Assembly (NCBI RefSeq): GCF_021155765.1
Contig: NC_060108.1
Location: forward strand, 27,144,025-27,208,024
Origin: Diprion similis
Lineage: Eukaryota > Arthropoda > Insecta > Hymenoptera > Diprionidae
Direction of reading: 5' to 3'
Length of the DNA: 64,000 nt
Shown: positions 13,201 to 24,718 of the stretch, piece by piece
How the letters are laid out: every line of letters begins with the position of its first letter
Numbering within the stretch: the stretch's first letter is position 1
Position numbers and translations under genes: made by a program
Notes under the pieces: generated by a model
The model's input: the letters and a program-made list of their open reading frames with translations, nothing else
Database searches by the model: none
What the model was told of the DNA's origin: nothing

Positions 13201-16200
13201 ACCAAGGGGAGGGATTTGGTTCTTCGTGTTACAGATTACTCTCGAAAAATGGTCAGTTCATCTACCTCCGTACCCATGGTTATCTCGAATACGACAAGAC
13301 TACGCAAAGCGTCGAGTCTTTTGTATGCGTAAACACGTTGGTCTCGTAAGTATTTGTCTCGATATGACACATATAGTATATAAACAGAATATCATCTCTT
13401 CATTTACGGCCTGTGTCAGTATCTCAAAGAAATTTTTCTCTGTTCCGTGGCTGATTGTGAAAATAGGGAAAAAGAAGGTGTCGAACTAGTGAAGGAAATG
13501 AAAAACAGATTCTCAGCAACTATTTCTGGTCCAGCTAAAGCCATAATTCCACTTCCAAATTCGATCACGCCTTCGGTAAGTTTCAGAATATTTATTATCC
13601 AAATTTTAATGTCCAACGTCAGATGTTGATTGTGGAAATGGGGTTATTACCACAATACCAGCCTGAGGATGCATTAGGAAACTCTTCAAGACTATCCTAT
13701 TGAACGTATTTCAGTCAGTTTTAATTCGAAGAGGCAGAGCTGGAAGATTGTGGCCGGACGGTAGAAATGTGACAATGGAACCGGGCTACTTGAAACTCTG
13801 CAACTCTTACCTTAAACTTTGCGAGCCAATATCAGACGTTTAAAATCTATAATTTTATGATCATCAGTCCGAAGTACCTAGTACAAATGTGACGAAAATA
13901 TGAGACCCGACAGCATAGCTCTGCTGATTGATAATATGGCGATAAGTGCTTGAATCCTTTGCAAGTGACCTCTTTCGTTATAATTGACAACAGATTATAC
14001 GTACGGAAAATGGAGTCTCACGAAGAATTTCATCATTGATAATTGAAAAAGCATCTTTTGTCTATTCCTATAGGTGCAAGATTCTCAGTGGACGGATCCG
14101 GAACTGACGGTCGAAGACCCTGCTCAGCTCGAGGATGCTGTGAAGCAATTGATAAGTAATCTGCCGTCTCCAGCCACGCCCGGTACTTCGATCTCACCTT
14201 CTCCGGTAACAGATAACCAATTCTACAAAGCTGCCGTGTACTCCACCAGATTGCCACCGGCTTCTATTCAAGCCCAAAAGATTGGGATAAAACCAGTGCA
14301 GATCAAGTCATCCTCGGACGAAGAATCGATTCATGACCGAACCGAGAGTCATAAAACAGGAGAATACATTTCGGCTGAAAGTGATTCAGCATCGATTGAT
14401 GCGCTGCAGTGTAACGGAGACATTGATGATACTCGGGTGTCATTTTTGAATTCGCGGAACAACTCGGCGGTTGAAGAATCACAGGGTGAATGCGAAACGG
14501 AAGACATAGTATTGGGACTCGGTGACGATCATTTTGTGGAGGCGAAACCGAATTTGGAGAGGAATATGCTTGTGACGGATGCAAATCGTAACTTGAGTTT
14601 GCAGAACTGTGGAGTGGCTGGGTCTAGAATATCTGACAATTTACGAGAAAAACGGGTGTCTCGTAAGCGGGCGACTCGCGGCGCCGAAGGGAAAGTGCAG
14701 ATGGATAAGTGCTACAAGACAATTCGGACAAAAAGCACAGGGACAGCGTCACAGAGAACAAACGAGCCAGTCCGGCTTGCAAATAGTTCGACGAACAACC
14801 GCTGCATAAGACCAGACTCTACGGGGGAATACTCTGGCAATCATTTTGACGAGAAGATATTGATGGAGGAAGCGCGGTACACGAGAAAGAGGCCAAGAAG
14901 CATCGAAGAGGTGTCGATCTCCGTCTCGAAGAGAAAAACTAGTAAAATGGCCTCGGCGTCAAGCAGTAACGATTTCGTGCTGGGTAACGGAGATATGATT
15001 TACTATCAAAACGTCGAATCGCCTCTGATTCCAAGGCTCGACGACAACGAATTAGGCGAATTAAATGGCGAAGCAAATTTGATCGGTGATATTGTTCTGG
15101 AATCGGATGCGAGCTTATCGAGAGAATTGGCGACCGCCTCGTGTTTGCCCTCGATCGACGGTTATCAACAGTCGAATCCCGGCTTCTCACGTTCTTCGGT
15201 AACGGGCTATCAGATTAACGAGTATGACGATGATTACTCGGAAGACGTCTTGAGCCCGAGCTTGGACGTTGACACAGGTACCACAGTAGTGTCACGTAAA
15301 AACAAAATTAAATAAAAATTTTCAATAAATAAAATGACTGCACGTACCTACACAACACTGTTAGCACCAATCTCCAATCAATGTTCCTACCGACCAAAAA
15401 ACATCTACCTTCAATTCTATAATCGTCCGTTGTACCTGAAGCGAATCTGAAACCATCTGAATGTGTAGTATCAGTTCGACCTCAATTTCTTCTTCCTAAA
15501 GCCAAAAAAAAAAAAAAAAAAAAAATCAACATTTAAAACAATTTGATTTGTGTGTCGAGAGATGACAACTGCTAACTCGTATTCTATCTGGCATGTTTGT
15601 AGATCTTATGAAGACAAATTTTGAAGACCGACAGTCAGTGGTGTGTAATGAAAGTAAGTTTGAAAAGTGTTTAGAACTTTCACTAATCCGTAGAGTAACA
15701 CATTGGGTACCTCGGTGCAAATTGATGCGTAGTATGAAATTTCGCGTGGAAACCTGACCAACAATGCATGAAAAATCTTTTTCGTAAACATTAAGAATTC
15801 CGAAACACAATCACTGTCTTGCGCTACAAACTCCACTAGTGATCTTATGCAAATGTCCATGCTCCTTGCTGTAAAGTTGCAATTGAATATTCCCTAAGGC
15901 GTTACCTGACACTGCCTCCTTATGCATACACAATATGTAATAGTTGATGAGTGCAATGATTTTAGATTAGAACGCAATACAAAGAATGAATAATCAGTGT
16001 CGCAACATGTTTCATTTCGTTTTTCTTTTTCTCTTGCAACAATCCAGCAGGTTAAATTGCTAATTATGTATCACTAGTGTTTGCATGAGCTTTTAAATTA
16101 GAAGAAGCACTTTTTCTACTCAGGTACTTAAAACACAAACATAACATTAATAATCTTTGCTTGTTACTACTTCCCATGGTTTATAAGGCCTACGAAAAAA

Positions 16201-16828
16201 GATATGCAGTTTAGTCGCAAAGACCCAACTGCAATTGTTGCTAAAGTGTGCAAAGTTGATAATCAGAATATTCTAAGGGAAGAACACAAACACCAACAGT
16301 TGTCATTCCTTACTTAGATTTTTTCTCGATATTTATTGTTTCAGAAACCATTGACGAGGCACACATTAACGAATTTACAGTCTGCAATGTGAGTATCGCA
16401 TATATCACATCACTTATCCAATCGACTACACATCACATGTAATTAAAAACTCTATGATTGAATTAATTTTTTTTTTCCGTTCTGTTCTGTCACAGCAAGT
16501 TGTGAATGAAGAACTCCGAAAGACGCAGTTTCAATTGAAACAAAGTATGGCTCTCAGAGAATCCCAATTGAGTGTACTGAAGCGTGACTTGAGTAACCCC
16601 GTGAAGCGTGACTTGAGCAACCCCGCACTACTGGCTCAACGAAAAAACTTGAAACAAATAGAGGTAAGCAGAAGTCAAAAATTAAATAATTCTGAACAGT
16701 AATTTAATATTTTTGGAAATATTATTATGTTTCAGGCTGAGCATAACGAGACCAAACAAATGCTGATAACGCTTCAACAAGATCATTATAACTTGCAGGT
16801 CAATGTGCAGAAAAACATCGGAGTGTGA
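5167..16828 (+). CDS. Met: Methoprene-tolerant, juvenile hormone receptor (bHLH-PAS); 5' coding exon missing
   Basis: Nuclear JH receptor of the bHLH-PAS family, known to partner the Taiman coactivator and activate genes such as Kr-h1. Coding exons by splice phase: 5167-5333, 7504-7574, 7875-7973, 11659-11998, 12791-13051, 13195-13345, 13467-13575, 14074-15277, 16345-16388, 16496-16663, 16736-16828 (901 codons plus stop). The first recovered exon carries the bHLH (AEKQRRDNLNTNIS, then RRMDKISILRLSAAFLRAYY). PAS-A spans exons 2-4 (GFLIVVTTSGKIVHIS, then ELLGQPLYTF). PAS-B, the ligand pocket, spans exons 5-7 (DEYVTRHLIDGRIIFCDHRI, then YRLLSKNGQFIYLRTHGY); the Thr in EYVTRH matches the Tribolium residue reported as needed for JH binding. 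A long polar exon follows, then a conserved tail (NEELRKTQFQLKQSMALRES to VQKNIGV). An ATG exists at 5189, but starting there would cut the basic region, so the true start is upstream. The tail carries an 8-residue duplication. Confidence 0.93.
5432..5530. repeat. Imperfect inverted repeat in Met intron 1
   Basis: The arms 5432-5463 and 5501-5530 both run from GTAAC to a GGAAT/ATTCC end and pair imperfectly around a GC-rich centre (CCCGCGGGCGGG). It may be the relic of a small fold-back element. Confidence 0.6.
5686..5850. repeat. Two-copy tandem repeat, period 96 bp
   Basis: Copy 1 (from 5686, TATTGGGGTCCAGTTGACCC) and copy 2 (from 5782, TATTGGCTTCCAGTTTACCC) share the order CCAGTT..CC, CGACTT..ACGTAC, and CAGCG.GCTT.AATCA. 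The copies are diverged. The repeat lies in Met intron 1. Confidence 0.75.
5882..5900. repeat. Perfect 19-nt palindrome
   Basis: TGAGGTCTCAGAGACCTCA, symmetric about A5891, just downstream of the 96-bp tandem repeat. Confidence 0.9.
6078..6099. repeat. Poly-G tract (22 G)
   Basis: An uninterrupted G run within Met intron 1, in a local G-rich patch (about 6015-6110). Confidence 0.95.
7240..7284. repeat. TTTA microsatellite
   Basis: Tandem ATTT/TTTA units in Met intron 1, about 220 bp before the second recovered exon. Confidence 0.9.
10252..10339. repeat. Two-copy tandem repeat, period 45 bp
   Basis: Copies at 10252 and 10297 share AGATTRACTCACAC, CGTCAT or TGTCAT, and AAAAACTTATGGAACT. The repeat sits in the large third intron of the recovered Met gene. 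Confidence 0.85.
11191..11220. repeat. GATGAG hexamer repeat
   Basis: About five tandem GATGAG-like units in the Met intron that ends at 11658. Confidence 0.9.
12097..12112. repeat. Poly-G tract (16 G)
   Basis: A G run about 100 bp after the donor of Met exon 4 (donor at 11999). Confidence 0.95.
15278..15333 (+). terminator. Met: Possible intronic polyadenylation region of Met
   Basis: If the donor at 15278 (GTACCA, weak beyond GT) is read through, the frame continues for 11 further codons plus a completed split codon and stops at 15313-15315. Three AATAAA hexamers follow at once (15311-15316, 15324-15329, 15328-15333). This would give a shorter Met lacking the conserved C-terminal block. 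The hexamers are seen; use of the site is inference. Confidence 0.35.
16580..16627 (+). repeat. In-frame 24-bp tandem duplication in the Met tail
   Basis: Units 16580-16603 and 16604-16627 are near-identical and encode KRDLSNPV then KRDLSNPA. They sit in an otherwise family-like, highly conserved C-terminal segment. The frame is preserved. Confidence 0.95.
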
Positions 16829-18003
16829 ATGAATGAAGGAAAATTTTATTTTAATTAACGCTGCAGCAAAGTTTGCTTACATTTCTTTGCTAATCTGAAA
16901 TGAACTCGGACACCTTCTCTCCCACCTCCCTGCTACCCATTTCCTATCCACAAATAATTTAAGCAACAAATAATTCACGACTGCAGTGCAAAATTGCCAT
17001 GACGTGTATGGAAAGCAACTGGAGGATATACGTGTACGTATATATGTATATATACATACAAATGTATTACGAAAGTAACGTGCAAAGTTTGATTTGAGAA
17101 CAACATTTGTAGATAACCAAACAAACAATCGTCTGCACCGGAAGTTTGAGTATAAATAGATAATTGATCGATTGTAGATGTAAAATATCAACGTAGGCAG
17201 TGTGATTATTACACGCGTGTACATCTTCAATACGGTAGAATTACTCTTATCATAGCCCAAAACAGTACAGGATTTTCTATTGTTTCCTTGTCGAATGATT
17301 TTTGAGCTGCTAACATTCATAGCAATAATCAAATCGTTCGCTCTTTCCGTTTTGATTAATAAAACGGAAAGAAACAATAATTACTATCCGGATCGTTAAC
17401 GGCGATTGATCGTATCTTGTGAATTCTTCCATTGGATAGCCGATACCTACTAACAGCAAAATTAAACCCACATGTGCATGTCGGATTAGAATGACAAAGT
17501 AATCATATTGTTGCGAAGATATTATTAATATGCAGATAAAAAATAGGTGCTTCGTGGTTACATTGATACGTAAACGCATAAACTGAACTGATGGCAAATG
17601 GTATTTTTTTTTTCTTTTTTCTATATATATAATCCTGAATTAAACCTCAATGGATACACGAAAGTCGTTGGACATTGCTGCAATGTCAATTTACGTACGT
17701 AATTCCACGATATACCCTGAATTTGTAAATACATTACCTATATTTATACCTACTTGACAAAACTTGGTACGAAAGCTTAACCTCATAAAATATCTGGATA
17801 ACTCGGAAACAGGTACCTACAAATCGTTTTATACACCTGTCGTCTATTTAACAGTTTATCAAAGTGAACGATATATTCCCTGCAATGGGAAATAAATAGT
17901 AATAACATGTGAATAAAGGGAAAAAATCAAGGATTAATCTGTTATCGAAATAATGGATCGTTGCCATCGATTTTATTGGCTCACTACAAGACTGCAATGT
18001 TAT

Positions 18004-18130
18004 AATATATTATTATTACTATTATTATTGATAATTTGATTACATTATTATTATTATTATCTTATTTTTATCACCATTATTTTATTATTATTATTTTATT
18101 ATTATTACAATTACCATCATCGTTATCATC
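18004..18130. repeat. ATT/TTA-rich trinucleotide repeat
   Basis: Imperfect (ATT)n with interspersed CATT and ATC units. Confidence 0.85.
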
Positions 18131-18659
18131 ACTATTATCGGTATCATCATCTAGATATGAGACGATTGTATAGTAATTCCCAGATAGCGCCAGTGTGTAT
18201 AATTACATGCTCAGTACTGACGGTGACTCCTGCTACATCGCAAACTCTGCGACTGATTGAATCAAAAAACCAAAAGAATGAATTAAACAAGACAAAAATA
18301 ATATATGAAAAAAAAAAAAAAAAATAAACATTCAGCATTAAGAAAAATGAAAACTTACCGTTTAAAACTCAAATAAATTAATGATAATTTTAAAAAAGTC
18401 GAAATAAAATAGAAAAATGAGATCTGAGTGCGGTGGTTGTACCTTTGTTGTGCACTGACTGGTTATTATTTTTCTAAAAGCTATCTGGATGCCCATTTAT
18501 ATATATATTATATATATACAAATACAATTGATAATACAATATTATAATTATGTTATAATTAGAAGTGTACCTAATTTAAAAACAAAAAATTTTAGCGTGT
18601 AAGCATGGTGTACTAATAGCTACTTATATCTAACTCGATATTTACTGTAAATCAACATT

Positions 18660-18932
18660 TTATCTATTTGCAATCATAATTACGTCTCCCTCGACGTTAC
18701 TTCGCGGAACCATCAAGTTTCTTCTTTTCATCAATTTCTCATAAACTGTACAAGTATCTATGTCAACGAAATCAAGTTTTCTCAATTCGGTTTTCACAAG
18801 TTTAAAAAATTTTGAAATTCCCGGAACATTTTTTATTAATAAAACACGATAGATCAGATGAGTCTTTAGAGGATCTTTGTCATATTTAAATTTGACAGCC
18901 AGTGTCTGTAAAAGATACACTTTGCGGAACAT
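18660..18932 (-). CDS. Unrecognised 90-residue ORF
   Basis: An ATG-initiated open frame in AT-rich intergenic DNA. The conceptual protein is basic and protein-like in composition (fragments: MFRKVYLLQTLAVKFKYDKD, LIYRVLLIKNVPGISKFF, YEKLMKRRNLMVPR). There is no signal peptide or clear membrane span, and I recognise no family. The frame stays open about 27 bases upstream of the ATG. It could be a small gene, a terminal exon or chance. It is the one long frame here that is not built from simple repeats. Confidence 0.3.
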   Translation of the reverse strand: MFRKVYLLQTLAVKFKYDKDPLKTHLIYRVLLIKNVPGISKFFKLVKTELRKLDFVDIDTCTVYEKLMKRRNLMVPRSNVEGDVIMIANR

Positions 18933-21759
18933 ATTAGTTGAATCCGAATACCCATTCACTGTTACATAAATATTATTTTCGCTGTGCTAAATTGATGAAC
19001 ATAAATATTGAGGCTTGAGATTTCGTAAAATAATATCATTTCATTAATCTGTAAGTCTGAGTAGAAAAAAAAACTATGTAAATGCATTAATGTCGTACAT
19101 GCAATAGAATAAGTTGTAAAATAGTATGATAATGATTATATTACAGCACCAAGTATGTATAATATATATAATACTACAGCCCTCCCCAAAATGTAAAGTA
19201 CAAAATACAAATCCAAACTGTCTGTGTTCAGTGTTCTCCCTCTAAACTTAAATAATGTACAAAAGTGGTGAAAATCATGTGACAATTTTAAGCCCACACA
19301 CCCGTTTACTCAAATTTGATTCCATATATACCGATCACGCTCACACATAATATGCAGCATATATACAATCATTAAGTCACAAAGATGAGAAAAAAAAACC
19401 GCTGGCGTAACTGTATCAAAATGACGGTGTTACAATTGTACATAATTATATATCCTACAGTTCAATTACATTACCGAATTGATAGAAAGGTCATGAGAAT
19501 TCTATGACCAATTCAACAACCGTACATTTATGCCAGTGGAAATCTGGAAATCGACTATTAACTTTAATTTTTTTTTTTTTTTCTAATGTAAAATATCTAA
19601 AGCAAAGAAGTGAAGAAAAAACTTATAATTAAACCATATTTTGTTTCTATTTTCTAATATTTATTATGGTTAAATAAATGATGAAATATACATTATACAA
19701 CACTGTAACCATGAAATGGCTATATTCAATGCGCGATGTAAATTTTGGTGATATACTACGTAGATAAATATATACCATATACTGGATAGTATAACTAAAA
19801 ATATAGCTATGGGTAAACCAACGCTCAACGAGTGAATGATTGATGTCGATACAAGAGTACTGGAAAAGCTTAACACAATTTTTCACCCAAGGCATATTAT
19901 ACTGTGCAGCGATACAGGTATAACGCAACCTGACAACAAATTTTTTAGCAAGTTTATCTGTGGATTTTGGACATTGAGACAGAAAGAGATGTAGACGTGG
20001 ATTATAACGTGACACAGACAGTCGGCACTCCAGCACTATCATATAATACAGCAAACTTGTATTCTAATTAATATTATCATTGTAAATACGTTATATATTT
20101 TATACTTTGTTGGTTGCATTACTTGCACTTGCGAGTCGTTTTTTTTTTTCCTGTTGGTCGATGCGCTAGAAGACCGCCTATTTGTACATGTACCCTCCAT
20201 ACAAAATTTTGAACCAATGCACACGTTAGAAAACACACCTTCGCAGGTGCAGCGCAAAAAAATCTGTCCAATTAAAATTCCCAAGCAATGAGTTCTGTAT
20301 TCGAATACCGGACAGATCGATAGTGCGGTATTTTAATATGATGACGATATTCGCATTACATATTTAGCCACTATTTCATATTCCTCATCGACTTTTGTGC
20401 AGTGACCTGCAAACCGTGCTTGAAATCGTGCGATAACCAAAATACAAATACAATAAACGTCGGTTTACTGATTTTACTGTGTAACAATATTGTACGAAAA
20501 AAGTTTAGATAGCTATCTGCTGTTGAAAAACATGCAATGAAGCAATTGCTGAAAAGCAAAAAATCTTAAAAATAATCTGATGAGTATTATGAAAACATAC
20601 CTATATTACATAATTAAAGCATCTCGGTTCGATGTAACAGCACATCTGCTTGCATGTCATAATTGCCTCATTTCTAATACAAAGTGCAGAAATCTTGTAA
20701 ACCGATGACATGATTATTTCAAACATTTTTAACTTATTGGCAAAAAAAAAACCTTGTTTTGATATCAGCGGAGGAAAGTTGCAGGTAAAATTGATGATTA
20801 TGATAAATAATTTTTTAGATATATTACTCATCGTAAAGAATTTTGACGGCTTTCAAAAAAAATTTAAGCGCAATGTGTGTGCGCGCGCACGTGGAAATAA
20901 CTCGCGCGGATGAGAATATCAAAAAATTTACTTAGATGGATAGAAAAAAGTGGGAAATTTTTTGTTTCAAGATTAATTTATCATATTGAAATCAGAGGGG
21001 ATGATTTTCTTGCTTAAATAGTGTAATGTTTAAATTAAACTCGATGTTATAACGAACTTTTGTCATTCAACATGGTCGATTATATTCTAATTCAATATGC
21101 TACTAATTGTAAGCTCGCTTGTAAAATCTATAAATCGATTAATGATCGTCGATCATAATATATTACGTATATATATGGGTCGTAAATTATTATAGCAATG
21201 AGCTTCGTGTTTGCGGCGTTCGAATTCGAGCGATTCTTGCACAATTATTCATCATTTTTCTCAGTTGAACAAATGCAGAGTTTCGGCATCGTCTAACGTA
21301 TTGGGAGTGAAAAACGTTTCATACAGAAAATAAATATATACCTTTTATGATTCAAATTGAAAAGAGAAGTGACCAGATGAGATTCCGATCAATTAAATTC
21401 CGTTTTGACTTTTCCAAAGTTATCGCGAAAGCAGATGTTCCAATTATATTTTGTAAATGTAGCAGACGGGGTGGACCACTTCTAGGAGATAGACGGATTT
21501 ATTTGGAAAAGAAATAATTTGATTGAAACTTAAAAATGTACCGAGAAGCTTCTGCACAAATTATCATTATTCTTTCAAATCCACTCATATATTTGATTGT
21601 TGAGAATCGAAATTACCGATTTCTTTTACTTGAGCTTGAATCAAAGACAAACCTATTAATTAATGTACATAATATTGTGCCGGGATCGTTCCTTTTGGAT
21701 GGTGTACTAATAGCGCTAAAAAAAATATATTAAATATTGTATAAATGATTATGAATCGA

Positions 21760-21805
21760 TAATAATAATAATAATAATAACAATAATAATAATAATAACA
21801 ATAAC

Positions 21806-21876
<71 letters not shown>

Positions 21877-21883
21877 TAATATA
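21760..21883. repeat. TAA microsatellite, about 120 bp
   Basis: Long (AAT)n with a few AAC and one ATG interruption. It is the longest microsatellite in the window. Confidence 0.95.
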
Positions 21884-22260
21884 CCGAGTAAAAAAAAAAA
21901 AAGAAAAATAAGAAGGAATTTTGAATTTAATATTAGGAATCATTGTAAACTTTAAATATAATATAGTTATTGTATCAAGACTGAATAATATCGAGACTTT
22001 GTACAGGTGGAACATTTTTGTAAATAATACTGCCTGAAAGAAATATATACATGTAGGAAAATGATTAATTAAAAAGCCATAATACATCTACAATATAATC
22101 ATATTATGCGATAATTCATCCGTCTCATTCCACATGCGTGTAGATAACAGATCGATTGAGAAATTGAAGTACCGACTCGCCGCGGGAGGACGAAATAGAG
22201 TAAGAAATATTTAACTACTTTTTTTCAAGGTAGAAACGAATAGAAATAAAAAAGTGTTAA

Positions 22261-22620
22261 GGGGTGCCCTGGTCGATTTCGACGTTCACGCACATATCTC
22301 CAGATATCGAAGTCCACGTGTTTTGAACCCAAAAAGGGTTCAACAGCCCCATTCTATACACAAATCTTAACAAAAATTGTGTAATAGATTTTCAATTGAT
22401 GCAATAATAAAAAAATGGCACGAAAACTACTAAATGACAATAGTAAATTCGTAGTTTTCGTGCCATTTCTTTACTTCTGCATGAAATAAAAATTGGTTGT
22501 AGTCTTTTTGTTAAGAATTGTGTATAGAATGGGGCTGATGAGCCCCTTTTGAGTTTAAAATACGTGGACTTCGATATCTAATGATATGTAGGACAACTTT
22601 AAAATCGACCAAGGCACCCC
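22261..22620. mobile_element. Fold-back MITE with GGGGTGCC termini
   Basis: The 360-bp element has inverted termini: GGGGTGCC.TGGTCGATTT at the left, and the complement AAATCGACCA.GGCACCCC at the right. Inverted pairing continues inward: the CCCATTCTATACACAA block pairs with TTGTGTATAGAATGGG, and GTGGACTTCGATATC pairs with GATATCGAAGTCCAC. A second nested palindrome (ATGGCACGAAAACTAC with GTAGTTTTCGTGCCAT) sits at the centre. It is flanked by TTAA (left) and TTTAA (right), which suggests a TTA or TTAA target duplication. It has no coding capacity. It ends about 125 bp upstream of the TMEM223 start codon. Confidence 0.85.
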
Positions 22621-22659
22621 TTTAAGCCGACGCTGATTACATAGGCATGTTCTATCGCT

Positions 22660-22671
22660 CGCGCATGCGCA
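22660..22671. promoter_or_regulatory. NRF-1/Ewg-type palindrome upstream of TMEM223
   Basis: CGCGCATGCGCA matches the NRF-1 consensus YGCGCAYGCGCR (the insect factor is Erect wing). It lies 73 bp before the TMEM223 ATG, and a GCCAT (YY1/Pho-like) motif follows at 22691. NRF-1 sites are typical of promoters of nuclear genes for mitochondrial proteins, which suits the downstream gene. Confidence 0.6.
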
Positions 22672-22743
22672 GTAAGACCGGCTGCGCGTCGCCATATTGA
22701 AGTGATTGTGGTCCACGCTGTGCGCACGTGAATCGTACGTAAG

Positions 22744-23894
22744 ATGCTCGGATATGCGATAGCCGATGGGATATTTTCGAAGCAAAGTTTATTGCTGCGG
22801 GGACAGAGCTTTGCGAGACAATGGACTTGGCCCGCTGTAAAAGGTGGGTCGCAGGCAATTCGATGTAAATTAACGGTGCCGAGCCTTCGGCATTTCGGGA
22901 CGATCGCGCCGGGCTTCCGTTTTGCGTCGTTTTCTCGGCCAGGCGGCACGGCGGGTGCGTCGTTTAATCAGGCGCGGGAAGTTCAAACGAAAAAGCCTTA
23001 CGAAATACCCACGAATTTATCAGCGGACACGATACTGTACAAGAACGAAAATAGAAAACTGTTTAAACTACTCAACATTTTTGGTATATCACAATTAATA
23101 TTTTGGTCATATTTGGCCCACTTTATTTATACCATGCTGAAGGATGTACCCATAAGCAAATCAGAGGTCGAAGAATTACCTTGGTGGAGGACTATCAACT
23201 TTGGTGAAAAAAAGATGCGGACCGCTCTGTCTATATGCACATTTCTTATTGGTAATTTAATTATTTTAATCCAATTTATTCCAGACTTTACCCTCTGTTA
23301 TCGATCATCGATCTTTATTCATTCACAGGGTACGCGATGTTCGCGTTCGCTTGGATTCATACATTGAAGTCTGTTAAATATCTCGTCTTGCGCAAGGGTG
23401 GAAATCAGCTCACCTTCATTACGCACACTCCGTTTGGAGGGACCAGGATGAGGACGGTTCCCCTGGACAAGGTATATCCCAGTGCCGTTATCCTTTCATA
23501 TCTCGACTGTTCACGCACGTTAAATGAAGCATATATATTACATCGCCATGAGCAATTCAATAAGATGTGTAAAAGAATCTGATGTCAATTTGTTTTGTTT
23601 TACTCAGAATCGCATGCCTATCGATAAATTTTCTAAAACAACGGAAGACCGTGACTGTTTCATTATATTATATTCACAGGCTTGGCAAATATTTCACATT
23701 TTCAAAGACATGATTTTTCATTTTAGAATGATTTATTTATACAGGTATGTTGCAAGCAGAATAGAGCCGAAGCAAAACTTCACCTCCCGATAAAAGTGAA
23801 AGGGGATATGATGCATTACATTCTTGACATGCGAGGGCGATTCGCGAATCCGCAACTCTTCGACTTCACGGCTGGTCTGCAAAGACCTATATAG
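22744..23894 (+). CDS. TMEM223: Transmembrane protein 223 (mitochondrial)
   Basis: Three exons: 22744-23251, 23329-23471, 23745-23894, giving 266 codons plus stop with consistent phases. The TMEM223 family is a mitochondrial inner-membrane protein linked to cytochrome c oxidase (COX1) translation. The first roughly 80 residues are Arg/Ser-rich and poor in acidic residues, as expected of a mitochondrial presequence. Membrane span 1 lies at about residues 108-131 (NIFGISQLIFWSYLAHFIYT) and span 2 at about 159-182 (ALSICTFLIGYAMFAFAWIH). The C-terminal part has the family-like LVLRKGGNQLTFITHTPFGG and ends RFANPQLFDFTAGLQRPI. The ATG at 22744 is the first in frame and follows a short promoter-like region. 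Identity rests on recalled family features, not on a search. Confidence 0.85.
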
Positions 23895-24718
23895 TACAAG
23901 CGTATATGGTACACGATGCTTTCAGAGTTTGAAAGATGTAACTTTGTCACTTATTTAATTGAAATTTATTATTAAAATGACGAAAAATATTTGTACGATT
24001 TATAGTTTCTTTAGGTCGTCCCGATATTTTTTTGCTACAGTGATGTTGGAAAATTCTAATGAATCCACAAATATTAAGTCACTCGGGTAAGTAAGTATTT
24101 TTCGCTGATATTATGCAAAAACGCTAAGCTAAATCTAATTGTATACCCAGCACCAGCAATCTGCATCAAAAATGAACCTCAGACTTGTTAAATAATTTTA
24201 TTCCCTCATATGCATATGTATATTATATGTCATTTTTTTTTCTCTTACGTTATTAGATAATTATAATATACCGGTGACTGTATACAATGATTATTACATT
24301 GCTACTTGAAACTGTCGTTTATATTAATTGTTGTATTAATGACAATGCTTACGCTTGGGCACATTTTTTTCTTCCGTATAACAAGTTAGTCAAATGTTAT
24401 CAACAAATCATGTCATTTCTTCTACTTGTAATTTCAATCTTATACGAGCCAGTAAAAGAACCATTTGATTTGTTCGATCCCTGTTTCCCTGCCATAAGTC
24501 GCGTGGTAATAACGCTAATTATAAGTTAAGCGCACTCACAAGGAGAGGACATGTACCCAGGGTGACCAATTTTCTTGAAATTTGAACTAGTGAAAGTAAA
24601 TAGAATTTCATTACATCCGCACTCTTTTCCTGACCAATGGATAGTCGCTGCTGAAAAATTACGTATACCGAACCTTTGCCGAAATAAACCAATATTTTAT
24701 ACAGATTTACTGACTCTC

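Larger units (their letters stand above)
16829..22260. other. Intergenic DNA between Met and TMEM223
   Basis: Very AT-rich, with many TA/AT and ATT simple repeats. The first part is probably Met 3'UTR; AATAAA occurs in GATTAATAAAACGG near 17355. No conserved gene is recognised. The only notable open frame is the 90-codon minus-strand ORF at 18660-18932. Confidence 0.6.

Noticed and set aside
21749..22087. A 112-codon minus-strand poly-isoleucine frame.
   Set aside because: It is a translation of the TAA microsatellite.
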